This document shows, piece after piece, positions 9,271 through 17,646 of a stretch of 64,000 bases of DNA. Location of the stretch: assembly GCF_037949795.1 (NCBI RefSeq), contig NZ_CP149934.1, positions 496,001 to 560,000 of the forward strand, in the 5' to 3' direction. The translations under genes were made by a program, and so were the position numbers. Numbering within the stretch: the stretch's first letter is position 1; the number at the start of each line of letters is the position of its first letter. The stretch is from Thioclava sp. GXIMD2076 (GTDB lineage Bacteria > Pseudomonadota > Alphaproteobacteria > Rhodobacterales > Rhodobacteraceae). Under the pieces are notes generated by a model. The model searched no databases and was not told where the DNA came from. It saw only the letters and a list, made by a program, of their open reading frames with translations.

Positions 9271-10436
9271 TGCGAATTGCCCATATCCTGACACGCCTGC
9301 TTCGCGCGGGTTCGGAAGAGAACACCCTGTCGACTGCCCTGTGGCAGGCCCAACACGGGCACGAGGTCCATATCATCCACGGCCCCGATCCCGATCGGGG
9401 CTGGGCAGCCGAATACGGGCATCTGATGGCCTTCCATACGCTGCCCGATATGGTCCATCCGGTGGCCCCGCTGGCCGATCTGCGGGCGGTCCTCGCGCTG
9501 CGCGGGCTGCTGCGCAAACTCGATCCGGATGTGCTGCATACCCATCAGAGCAAGGCGGGCGTGCTAGGGGCACTGGCCGCCCCCGCCTGCCCGCATATGG
9601 CGGTGCTGCGCGGGCTGCATATCGTATCCTTCCAGACATCGTCATGGCCAAAACGCGGGCTGTTTCTCGGGCTCGAACATATAGCGGCACGCTTCAGCGA
9701 CCGCTTCGTCGCCGTCTCAGATGCGACCGGCCGCGCCTATCTGCAGGCGGGTATTGCCCGCGAGGTTACAACCATCCATTCGGGGATGGATCTGGCACGT
9801 TTCACCACGGCAGGTCCGGCGCCGGATCTACCCTCTGACGGGCCGATGATCGTGATGCTGGCGGCCTTCGAGCCCCGCAAGCGCCATGCCGCCTTTCTCG
9901 AGGCGCTCCCGCCGCTTCTGGCCCGCCACCCCGATCTGCGCCTGTGTTTCGCCGGCAAAGGTCCCGAAGAGGCCGCGATCCGCGCGCAGATCGCGCGGAT
10001 GGGGCTCGGGGATCATGTGTTGATGTTGGGCCATCGCCCCGATCCGGAGGCGCTGATCGCGCGCGCCGATCTGAGTATCCTCTGCTCGACCAATGAAGGG
10101 CTGCCACGGGTGATCGTGCAATCGCTGGCGGGGGGGTGTCCGGTGGTCTCGACCGATCTGCCCGCACTTCGCGAGGTCCTCACCGATGGGGTGAACGGGC
10201 TGATCGCCCCACCCGATGACCTGCCCGCAATGATCGGCATGATCGATGCGCTGCTGGACGGGCCCGCGCATCTGGCGCGTCTCGCGCAAGGCGCGCAAGA
10301 GACCGATCTATCGAACTGGGCGCTCGACCGGCTGGGGCGCGAGAGCACCCGCCAGAGCGTGCTGGCATGGCAGGCCCGTCAGGCCCGCCACCAGCGCCGC
10401 GCTGCGGCCAATCTGGCAAAAGGGGTCATTCAATGA
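9270..10436 (+). CDS. Family 4 glycosyltransferase (exopolysaccharide)
   Basis: 388-residue GT-B enzyme: N-terminal MRIAHILTRLLRAGSEENT, donor-site half with GKGPEE and TNEGLPRVIVQSLAGGCPVV, where the usual second Glu of the EX7E motif is replaced by Gln. It probably adds a nucleotide-activated hexose to the lipid-linked repeat unit. Translationally coupled on both sides (TAATG before, ATGA after). The sugar cannot be predicted. Confidence 0.82.
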   Translation: MRIAHILTRLLRAGSEENTLSTALWQAQHGHEVHIIHGPDPDRGWAAEYGHLMAFHTLPDMVHPVAPLADLRAVLALRGLLRKLDPDVLHTHQSKAGVLGALAAPACPHMAVLRGLHIVSFQTSSWPKRGLFLGLEHIAARFSDRFVAVSDATGRAYLQAGIAREVTTIHSGMDLARFTTAGPAPDLPSDGPMIVMLAAFEPRKRHAAFLEALPPLLARHPDLRLCFAGKGPEEAAIRAQIARMGLGDHVLMLGHRPDPEALIARADLSILCSTNEGLPRVIVQSLAGGCPVVSTDLPALREVLTDGVNGLIAPPDDLPAMIGMIDALLDGPAHLARLAQGAQETDLSNWALDRLGRESTRQSVLAWQARQARHQRRAAANLAKGVIQ

Positions 10437-11560
10437 CACATCTGCCGAACCGCTGTGCGGTCAATGCCCGCTTCCTAACCCAGGCCCAATCTGGCGTGCA
10501 GCGCTATGCGTTCAATCTGCTGAGCGCATTGGACCAGAAGCTCGGACAGGGCGCGCTGGTCGAGGCCATCGGACCTGTTACCGCCTATTATCCGGCAGGC
10601 GCGCGGCTGCAGATCCGCCCTGACTGGCGTCATATCCGGCTCATGCCCCTAAGCAGCCCATGGCCGTTCGCGGGGCATCTATGGGAACAGATCACCCTAC
10701 CACGCGCCTGCAAGGGAGCCTATCTGCTCAACCTGACGGGCTCGGGTCCGCTCAGCCATGCCGAGCAGCTTCTGGTGATCCATGATGCCAATGTCTGGAA
10801 ACTCCCCGAAGCCTTCTCGCGCCGCTACCGCACCTTCCATAAAACGGTCCGGCCCTGTCTGGCACGGCGCGCGCGCGATCTGGGCACCGTCAGCCAGTTC
10901 TCGGCAAGCGAACTGGCCGAGGTTCTGGCACAGCCCGAACTCAGGTTCCGCGTAATCCCCAACGGCTCCGACCACCTTCCACCGCCCGAAAATACCGCGA
11001 AGGTGATGCGTGATCTGGGTCTGACCAAGAACGGCTTCTTTCTGGCGGTGGGCAATCTCTCGCCCAACAAGAATCTCGCGCGACTGATCGCGGCGATGGC
11101 CGAGGCCGGTCATCCGGTGCCGCTGGTCGTAGCGGGGGCCAGTGCTGCGGGGCTTGCAACAGATACGGGGCCGAAAGGTCCCTGCCCGCCGGAACATGTC
11201 CGTTTTCTGGGACGGATCGATGACGCGACGCTCGCCGCGCTTTATGCAGGCGCGCGGGCCTTCATCTGGCCGCCGCTGCGCGAGGGATTCGGGATACCGC
11301 CTCTGGAGGCGATGCGCTTCGGCACGCCGGTGCTGTCATCCAACACCACCGCCATGCCCGAAGTGCTCGAACATGCACCGCTTTACTTCAATCCCGAAGA
11401 TAGCGGGGCGATCGCGCAGACGATCACGAGATTCCTCCGGCTGTCCGCCAAAGCACGCGATGCCATGGTGATGGAGGGCCATAACCGCGCCTGCCGGTTC
11501 ACATGGGAAGCCTCGGGCGCGGCGCTGGCGGATCTTCTTGTCAAGCGTGTGGCGGCATAG
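10433..11560 (+). CDS. Family 4 glycosyltransferase (mannosyltransferase-like)
   Basis: 375-residue GT-B enzyme with VNARFLTQAQSGVQRYA at the N-terminus (a typical GxxRY acceptor region), VGNLSPNKNL, and the EX7E signature REGFGIPPLEAM. It resembles WbdA/MtfB-type mannosyl or rhamnosyl transferases of polysaccharide loci. It starts with ATG overlapping the previous TGA. Its 3' end overlaps the convergent flippase gene by 20 bases. Confidence 0.82.
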   Translation: MTHLPNRCAVNARFLTQAQSGVQRYAFNLLSALDQKLGQGALVEAIGPVTAYYPAGARLQIRPDWRHIRLMPLSSPWPFAGHLWEQITLPRACKGAYLLNLTGSGPLSHAEQLLVIHDANVWKLPEAFSRRYRTFHKTVRPCLARRARDLGTVSQFSASELAEVLAQPELRFRVIPNGSDHLPPPENTAKVMRDLGLTKNGFFLAVGNLSPNKNLARLIAAMAEAGHPVPLVVAGASAAGLATDTGPKGPCPPEHVRFLGRIDDATLAALYAGARAFIWPPLREGFGIPPLEAMRFGTPVLSSNTTAMPEVLEHAPLYFNPEDSGAIAQTITRFLRLSAKARDAMVMEGHNRACRFTWEASGAALADLLVKRVAA

Positions 11561-12944
11561 ACCGCCCGCGCGAGCGCCGGAGCACCACCGCCCAGAACGG
11601 CAGGCAGGCCACAAGCATCAGCGCCCCCTGCCCCATAAGCTGCCACAGCAGCGGCCACTCCGCCACGAGCGCGCCCAGACGCCACAGGCAGACCCCGAGA
11701 CCCGCCGATAGCATATAGGGTAGCGCCAAAGCCCGCGCCACATCCTGCGGCCTGACGCCGATCAGCCGCAGGCTTCGCCCCAGCGTGACCGCCAGCGCAA
11801 GATAAGCGGCCAGAACATAGCTGCCAATGCCGGCGTAGGCCGAGACCGGCAGGGCCAGCGCCATGAAGACCACGGTAAATGCCAGCGTCAGACAGGCCCG
11901 CCAGAGCGCCCGTCCAGCCGATTTCTGCGCGACAAGCGCCTGGTCGAGCGCCAGAACGAGGCTCGCCACCGGCCCCAGAGCGGCCATGATCTGCACCATC
12001 GGCGCCGCCATCTCTCCCGCCGGACGCCCCAGAAGCCAGACCAGCACAGGCTGGGCCCAGAGCGCCGCCATCACATAGAACGGAGCGGACAGGGACGCCG
12101 CCGCTCCGATCACCCGCCGGACCAGCGCAGGGCTCTGACCCTTGGCCCGCCAGAGCATCGGCAGCACCAGAAACCGGATCGGCGCAAGGGTGACGGCGTC
12201 CAGAAGCTGGAAGATCCGCTGCGCGATCTGGAAGCCCCCCGCCACGGCCCCGCCATAGACGAGCCCCAGCGCCAGTTGGAGCAAGGGCAACGCGGCCCCC
12301 GCCACCAGCCCGCGCCCCGCGATGGCAAAAACCTCGGGCGCGATCGCGCGGATGGCCCCGCGATCCGGTCCTGCCTGCGGCCACCAGCGGGCCATCCGCC
12401 ATGACAGGACCGCCGAGAGCGCCGCGTTGAGCACCGCAAACCCCACGAGCGACCACAGCCCGGCCCCCAGCGCATAGAGCGCAAATCCCCCCAGCGCCGA
12501 GACCAGCTGCACGAAGGCCGTGCGGCAGGCGAGCGCCTTCAGCCGCAAAGCCTGCCGCAATTGCGCCTCCTGCACGGCACTCAGCCCCTGGAACAGTGGC
12601 ACCAGCATCAACGTGGCGATCACCGGTCCCATTCCCGCCAGCGCCCCGATCCCCCACGCCGCAAGCACCATCAGCCCCAGCGCCAGCAGACAGATGCCCA
12701 GTGTCATCAGTTGCGCGAGCCAGAAGAGCGTGTCCATGCGGCGCATATCGCCGGGTGCAGTCAGGACGACCGCATCGGCAATCCCCCCCTTGTGGACAAC
12801 CTGCATCCAGCGGAAAAGCGCAAGTCCCGTTGCGAAGGCCCCGAGATCCGCCACCGGCAAAAGTCGCGCCATAGCAAGGAAAAACACCACGTTTCCGCCC
12901 AGACGCGACATTTGCAGAACCAGTGACCAGAGGCCCTTCGACAT
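11541..12944 (-). CDS. Wzx-like lipid-linked oligosaccharide flippase (MOP superfamily)
   Basis: 467 residues with about 12-14 hydrophobic segments, starting MSKGLWSLVLQMSRLGGNVVFF, the usual opening of polysaccharide exporters. It would flip the undecaprenyl-linked repeat unit to the periplasmic face for polymerisation. It is transcribed toward the glycosyltransferase genes and starts three bases after the sulfotransferase stop, so the two form a small - strand operon. Confidence 0.82.
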   Translation of the reverse strand: MSKGLWSLVLQMSRLGGNVVFFLAMARLLPVADLGAFATGLALFRWMQVVHKGGIADAVVLTAPGDMRRMDTLFWLAQLMTLGICLLALGLMVLAAWGIGALAGMGPVIATLMLVPLFQGLSAVQEAQLRQALRLKALACRTAFVQLVSALGGFALYALGAGLWSLVGFAVLNAALSAVLSWRMARWWPQAGPDRGAIRAIAPEVFAIAGRGLVAGAALPLLQLALGLVYGGAVAGGFQIAQRIFQLLDAVTLAPIRFLVLPMLWRAKGQSPALVRRVIGAAASLSAPFYVMAALWAQPVLVWLLGRPAGEMAAPMVQIMAALGPVASLVLALDQALVAQKSAGRALWRACLTLAFTVVFMALALPVSAYAGIGSYVLAAYLALAVTLGRSLRLIGVRPQDVARALALPYMLSAGLGVCLWRLGALVAEWPLLWQLMGQGALMLVACLPFWAVVLRRSRGRSMPPHA

Positions 12945-12947
12945 GGC

Positions 12948-13691
12948 TCAGACCCCGCCCTGATAGAAGCCGGCGGTCGCGGCGGAACGGATATGGTGAT
13001 AGATGTCCAGATCGGGCGCGCAAACCGCCTCGACCCGTGCCCGCAACGCGGCAGGCAGCTCCGGTGCAGGATCGGGGCGGCGGTTGCGTGAGAGTGGCAC
13101 AAGAGGACGGCCCGCCAGACGCTGCAGCGCGCGGCGGAAAGCGGCCCCCTCCTCCAGAAACCCCACCAGCGAGAACCGCTCCAACGCGCGACAGGCGCGC
13201 TGCGTGTCACCCGCGACATCAGCACTATGATGTTGATAGGTCTCGGCAAAATAGAACAGATATTGCGAGCCGAAACGCTGGGCCGCCTCCGTCCCGAGAA
13301 AGGCATCGAGCGTTCCGGCACGCGATGGATCGGGGTGGTGGCGCTGGACATAGGCATAATGCGACAGGAACCGCGCCACCGGATCGCGCAGCAAGGTCAC
13401 GCAGGCCCGCGCCGGATCGAGCGTCGAGAGCACCGTGTCGCTAAACCGGACATGGGCCGAAATACAGCGCACCCGCCGGTCGAGCATCTGCGCCAGTTCC
13501 ACGCGGCGCTGCGCATAATCAGCCAGAATCAGCTCCGTTCCCGTTGCCTCTGGCGCGAGCGCCTGAGCCAGACGTCTTGTCCTGTCGATATCGATCGTGG
13601 CCTGCGAGGGCCAATAGGCAAGGCGCAGGGCCGCACCGAAACTGGTGCCGCCGCATTTAGGAACATGGATATAGAGAAAGGAACGGGACAT
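12948..13691 (-). CDS. Sulfotransferase family 2-type protein (polysaccharide sulfation)
   Basis: 247 residues with both PAPS-binding signatures of sulfotransferases: the 5' phosphosulfate loop HVPKCGGTS (about 9-17) and the 3' phosphate site LLRDPVARFLSHY (about 119-131). It would move sulfate from PAPS to a sugar hydroxyl. Placement between wzx and the wzc-like gene suggests a sulfated exopolysaccharide, a trait of marine bacteria. The target sugar is unknown. Confidence 0.78.
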   Translation of the reverse strand: MSRSFLYIHVPKCGGTSFGAALRLAYWPSQATIDIDRTRRLAQALAPEATGTELILADYAQRRVELAQMLDRRVRCISAHVRFSDTVLSTLDPARACVTLLRDPVARFLSHYAYVQRHHPDPSRAGTLDAFLGTEAAQRFGSQYLFYFAETYQHHSADVAGDTQRACRALERFSLVGFLEEGAAFRRALQRLAGRPLVPLSRNRRPDPAPELPAALRARVEAVCAPDLDIYHHIRSAATAGFYQGGV

Positions 13692-13899
13692 GGGACTCGT
13701 GACAGATAGATCGAATGCGATTCATTTACCCTAACGGCATTAAGCACGAATTAACTGAGCCCCGCCATTCCTAAGACTAACTTATGGTCAACCCGCATCT
13801 GACGACGTTTTACGGGGCTTGAATGGTAGATATTTTGTTGATGGATTGCTTGGCTTATATCCGCGCATCGCGCCCTGTTCATGATGGGGGAGACCTGCC

Positions 13900-15927
13900 A
13901 TGAGCGTGCAACCGAATTTCCGCACCACCCAGCCACATCTGACGCTTAGCGCCGTTCAGGAGACGGCCATAGTCGAGGACGGGCAGATCATTGCCCTGCT
14001 GCGGATGGTTTGGGGCGGGCGATGGCTGATCCTCGCGGCCACGCTGGTCGCGTTGGGTCTCGCGCAGCTCTGGCTGAGCACGATGGCTAGGCCGCTTTAC
14101 AAAGCGACCGCCAGCATCCTGCTCGACCCACGAACAGAACAGTTCACCGACCCCAATCCGGTTACCGAACGCATGCAGCCCATCGACGAGACCATCCGCC
14201 GGACCGAGGTCGAAATCCTGCGCGGCCGCCCTCTTCTGGGCACCGTGGTCGATGATCTGCGGCTGGTCGAAGACCCGGAATTCAATCCCGCGTTACGCCC
14301 TGAAAGTGCGTCCGCGCGGATCAAATCCCTGATCCCGCTCGAGAAAACCGATCGGGAAAAAGGCGCGACAGAGGCGCGTGAAACCGCGATCTCGCTGCTC
14401 GCGAATTCTATCTCGATCCGAAATCTGGCCCCCAGTCTGGTGTTCGAACTGAGCGCGGTCACCAGCGAAGCGGAGAAATCCACCCGTATCGCCGATCAGC
14501 TTGCCCAGAATTACATCCGCGAGCAGATCACCCGCAAGCGGGCGGAAAGCGATGAGGCGATCCGCTGGCTGGGCCAACGGGTGAGCGACCTGCAGCACCA
14601 GATCGAAACTTCGAATGCCGAATTGTCGAAACTCGACACCACCAATGCGGAAACCACGCGCACGCTGGTGCAGACCCGCCGGCTACAAAAACTTGACGGT
14701 GATCTGACGCAGGCGCGCGCGGCGCTCGACGCCTCGCGCAAGGCGCTCGAGACCCTCCCCGCCACCGCCTCCGAGGCCGCGCATGAGAGCCGTGCCGCGC
14801 AGGTCTCGATCGATGCCGCCACGTTGCGCAATCTCGAGCGGCAATATCGCGATCTCGAGGCTGGCCTGCGTGACGAGACCGAATCCGCAACCCGCCAGAA
14901 ACTGCTGGAACAACAGAACGAGACCGATCTCTTGGTCTATGGGCATTTTCTGACTCGGCTGAAAGACACCATCGCGCGCGAGGGGCGGCAACTGGCCGAT
15001 AGCCGTCTTCTGGCACCGGCGGTCATGCCCTCCATGCCCTATCTGCCCCGCGCGCCCCTTGTCCTGTCGATGAGTGCGATGGCGGGAGCCGCGGTTGGCC
15101 TGACCCTACTGCTCTTGTGGCAGGCGCTGCGCCAGACCGTGCGCTCGGCGCAGGATCTGCAGGATCTGACCGGCCAGAAGGTGATTGGACAGCTGCCGCG
15201 CCTGCCCCAGCGCCGTGGCCAGAGCGGGCTTGCCTATCTCCATGACCATCCCGACAGCCCCGCCGCCGAGGCGCTGCGCGCACTGCGCACCAATATCGTG
15301 CTCGACCAGCTGCTGCTGGGTCAGAAGATCATCGCGATTACCTCCGCCAATCCGCAGGAGGGCAAAACAACGCTTTCTCTGGGGCTGGCGCGGCAGATGG
15401 CGAGCCTTGGCAAACGCGTGCTGGTGATCGAGGGCGATCTGCGCCGCAGGGTCTTCATGGAGTATCTGGGGCTCAAATGCCCACAGACCCTGTTGGGCGC
15501 TCTGACCGGCGAGACATCCTTGCAAGGCGCCGTTTGTGCTGATCCCTATAGCGGGATCGATGTGCTGGTAGGGGCGAAGCCCCCCGGCAATCCGGCGGAT
15601 ATCTTCGCGTCGAATGCCTTCCAGGCACTGCTGGACGAGGCGCGCGAGCAGTATGATTACATCATCATCGACACGCCCCCCGTGCTCTGCGTGCCCGACA
15701 CACGCATCATCTTGCAAGGCTGCGACCGCGCGCTGTTTGTGGTCAACTGGAACATGACCACCAAACAGCAGGTGCGCGACGGTATCGGGGCGCTACATAC
15801 ATCGGGGCGCAAGCTGGGAGGGGTGATCCTGAACCGGATCGACCCGAAAAACCGTCAGGAATTCTACTACAGCGGCTATTATAGCACGCAGACCAAACCC
15901 TTCTGGCGCACTCGCGCCAGAGCCTGA
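13900..15927 (+). CDS. Wzc-like tyrosine autokinase / chain-length determinant
   Basis: 675 residues joining a Wzz domain and a BY-kinase. TM1 at about 42-59, a periplasmic coiled-coil region (about 195-370), TM2 at about 386-409, then Walker A (SANPQEGKTT, 482-491), Walker A' (VLVIEGD, 507-513, Glu for the usual Asp in the second position), Walker B (IIIDTPP, 588-594) and a C-terminal tyrosine cluster (YYSGYY, 656-661) for autophosphorylation. It controls exopolysaccharide polymerisation and export. A GGGAG site precedes ATG 13900. The outer-membrane Wza partner is not in this window. Confidence 0.92.
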   Translation: MSVQPNFRTTQPHLTLSAVQETAIVEDGQIIALLRMVWGGRWLILAATLVALGLAQLWLSTMARPLYKATASILLDPRTEQFTDPNPVTERMQPIDETIRRTEVEILRGRPLLGTVVDDLRLVEDPEFNPALRPESASARIKSLIPLEKTDREKGATEARETAISLLANSISIRNLAPSLVFELSAVTSEAEKSTRIADQLAQNYIREQITRKRAESDEAIRWLGQRVSDLQHQIETSNAELSKLDTTNAETTRTLVQTRRLQKLDGDLTQARAALDASRKALETLPATASEAAHESRAAQVSIDAATLRNLERQYRDLEAGLRDETESATRQKLLEQQNETDLLVYGHFLTRLKDTIAREGRQLADSRLLAPAVMPSMPYLPRAPLVLSMSAMAGAAVGLTLLLLWQALRQTVRSAQDLQDLTGQKVIGQLPRLPQRRGQSGLAYLHDHPDSPAAEALRALRTNIVLDQLLLGQKIIAITSANPQEGKTTLSLGLARQMASLGKRVLVIEGDLRRRVFMEYLGLKCPQTLLGALTGETSLQGAVCADPYSGIDVLVGAKPPGNPADIFASNAFQALLDEAREQYDYIIIDTPPVLCVPDTRIILQGCDRALFVVNWNMTTKQQVRDGIGALHTSGRKLGGVILNRIDPKNRQEFYYSGYYSTQTKPFWRTRARA

Positions 15928-15931
15928 TGTC

Positions 15932-15964
15932 ACGGTCCGGCAGGTAGCCAGCCTGCTGGACCGT
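15932..15964. terminator. Bidirectional hairpin between the wzc-like gene and the orphan soxG-like gene
   Basis: ACGGTCC (15932-15938) pairs with GGACCGT (15958-15964), with an inner CAGG/CCTG pair. It lies between two convergent genes, four bases from each stop; no strong U-tract on either side. Confidence 0.6.
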
Positions 15965-15968
15965 CCCG

Positions 15969-16562
15969 TTACAGAGCCGGTTCCAGCGCGTTCGCGACAC
16001 AACGGGGAGCGGCAGCACGCGCCACCATCGCGCGGTTCACCACCTGCCAGATATGCCCGCTGTCATGACGCGGCACCAGAAGCGCCAGCCGGTTGAAACT
16101 ACGGCGAATGGCAAAGATCTCAGCTCCGCCAATACGGGCCGAGCGGGCCGATCCGGGCGCGAAGCTTGCCACATCGAGATCGGTCAGGCGAATTACCAGA
16201 TCCTCGATCGTGCTGGCATCGCAGGCCACCAGCTCAAGCATGACCCGGCTCGCCCCCTGCGCGCTGATCGACAGGCCCGGCATCCCGTGCCGCAGATTAC
16301 GGGTCATGTCGGCTTCGGAGACGTTCTCGGCCTCGAGCATCCATTGGCCCGGCCCCGTCCAGAACGCGCCAAGCCCGCGCCCGCCATGCCAGTTGCCCGG
16401 CCCAGGCAGGGAGACCCCCATGGGCACCGGCACCTGCGCGCCCCGCTTCACACCAAGCGAGACCAGCGCCATATCGGAGCGCTCCGACAGGGTGGTTGTT
16501 CCGATACGGGTCTCACGGGCCATCCGGGCTGCGTGACGGTCTTGGGTGTCAGCGTGGGTCAT
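15969..16562 (-). CDS. Orphan sarcosine-oxidase gamma subunit-like protein
   Basis: 197 residues clearly paralogous to the gamma-type subunit at 35297-35851: both share a TLSERSD/TLTERPD - alternating - FWxGxGQWM pattern (here TLSERSDMALVSL, FWTGPGQWMLEAE). SoxG-type subunits are structural parts of heterotetrameric sarcosine oxidase/N-methylglutamate dehydrogenase and share the folate-binding YgfZ/GcvT-like fold. No alpha, beta or delta gene accompanies this copy. ATG 16562 has an AAGGAG site nine bases upstream. It is divergent from a GlxA-type regulator. Confidence 0.7.
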   Translation of the reverse strand: MTHADTQDRHAARMARETRIGTTTLSERSDMALVSLGVKRGAQVPVPMGVSLPGPGNWHGGRGLGAFWTGPGQWMLEAENVSEADMTRNLRHGMPGLSISAQGASRVMLELVACDASTIEDLVIRLTDLDVASFAPGSARSARIGGAEIFAIRRSFNRLALLVPRHDSGHIWQVVNRAMVARAAAPRCVANALEPAL

Positions 16563-16652
16563 CGGGGCAATCTCCTTAATTATACAGGCACTTGATCGGC
16601 ATGCATTGCCACTGGAACGAGGGGGATAGTAGCGCCCGCCAAACGCTGTTAC

Positions 16653-16683
16653 TTTCATTATAAAGACATTTCTTTTCATTATA
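16653..16683 (+). promoter_or_regulatory. Tandem 10-bp direct repeat upstream of the GlxA-type regulator
   Basis: TTTCATTATA occurs at 16653-16662 and again at 16674-16683, 21 bases apart (two helical turns), just before ATG 16692. AraC-type dimers bind such spaced direct repeats; autoregulation of the regulator and control of the divergent gene are plausible. The repeats also contain -10-like CATTAT. Confidence 0.45.
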
Positions 16684-16691
16684 GGGCCATC

Positions 16692-17642
16692 ATGATCAGA
16701 CGTATCGGTTTCCTGCTGATCGACGGATACGCGATGCTGTCGACGGCCGCCGCGCTCGATCCGCTGCGCGCTGCCAATAGTTTCGCGGGACGCACACTCT
16801 ACGAGATCACCCTGCTGACGCCCGAAGGCCATGTCGCGACCTCGTCACTAGGCGGGCGGTTCGATGCGGTGCCTCTGGCGCAGGCGGGGATGGAATTCGA
16901 TCTGGTCTTTGTGGTGGCGGGGGGCGACCCGATGCGGTTGCGCCGCCCCGATATCGATACATGGCTACGCCGCGCGGATCGGGCGGGGATCGAGCTGGGC
17001 GGGATCTCGGGGGGCGCGGTGCTGCTGGCGCGGGCGGGACTCCTGTCGGGGCGGCGCTTCACCGTGCATTGGCATCATTACAGCGATATCGAGGAGATCG
17101 ACCCGACGCTCCTGCTGGAGCGCCGGCTCTTCGTGATCGACCGCGACCGCTATACCTGCGCAGGGGGATCGGCCCCGCTCGACATGATCCATATGCTGAT
17201 CGCGCGTGATCACGGGGCACATTTCGCGCACGAGATTTCCGACTGGTTCATCCAGGCGCAGGTGCGCCCCTCCGAAACACCCCAGAAAGGGTCGATCAGC
17301 GCCCGTTACGGGGTTCTGCCACCGATGGTGGAGGCGGCGCTGGAACTGATGGAGGCGCATATCGCCGACCCGCTCAGCCCCGCACAGCTGGCCCAGCTGG
17401 CGGGGCTCTCCGAGCGCCAGCTGCAACGCCAGTTCAACGCGGCCCTCGGTGCGCCGGTGATGGAGATCTACCGCCAGATGCGCCTCGATGTGGCCCGCGC
17501 ACTGGTGCAGCGCAGCGCCCAGCCTCTGGCCGAAATCGCCCAGATGACGGGGTTTTCCTCACAGGCGCATTTCACCACCCGCTATCACGCGCGGTTCGGC
17601 ACGCCTCCGCAGGCCGACAGGGCCGGCACCCGCAAGGGCTGA
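16692..17642 (+). CDS. GlxA/GbdR-type transcriptional regulator (DJ-1/PfpI + AraC HTH)
   Basis: 316 residues: N-terminal class-I glutamine-amidotransferase-like fold (IGFLLIDGYAML; VVAGGDP; GISGGAVLLA) and C-terminal AraC double HTH (LAQLAGLSERQLQRQF; LAEIAQMTGFSSQAHFTTRY). GbdR, the activator of glycine-betaine/dimethylglycine catabolism in Pseudomonas, has this architecture. A close paralogue lies at 40427-41377 beside the methylamine genes. Flanked by an orphan soxG-like gene and a DgcA-type gene, so a role in N-methyl-amine catabolism is inferred. Confidence 0.8.
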   Translation: MIRRIGFLLIDGYAMLSTAAALDPLRAANSFAGRTLYEITLLTPEGHVATSSLGGRFDAVPLAQAGMEFDLVFVVAGGDPMRLRRPDIDTWLRRADRAGIELGGISGGAVLLARAGLLSGRRFTVHWHHYSDIEEIDPTLLLERRLFVIDRDRYTCAGGSAPLDMIHMLIARDHGAHFAHEISDWFIQAQVRPSETPQKGSISARYGVLPPMVEAALELMEAHIADPLSPAQLAQLAGLSERQLQRQFNAALGAPVMEIYRQMRLDVARALVQRSAQPLAEIAQMTGFSSQAHFTTRYHARFGTPPQADRAGTRKG

Positions 17643-17646
17643 GCCC

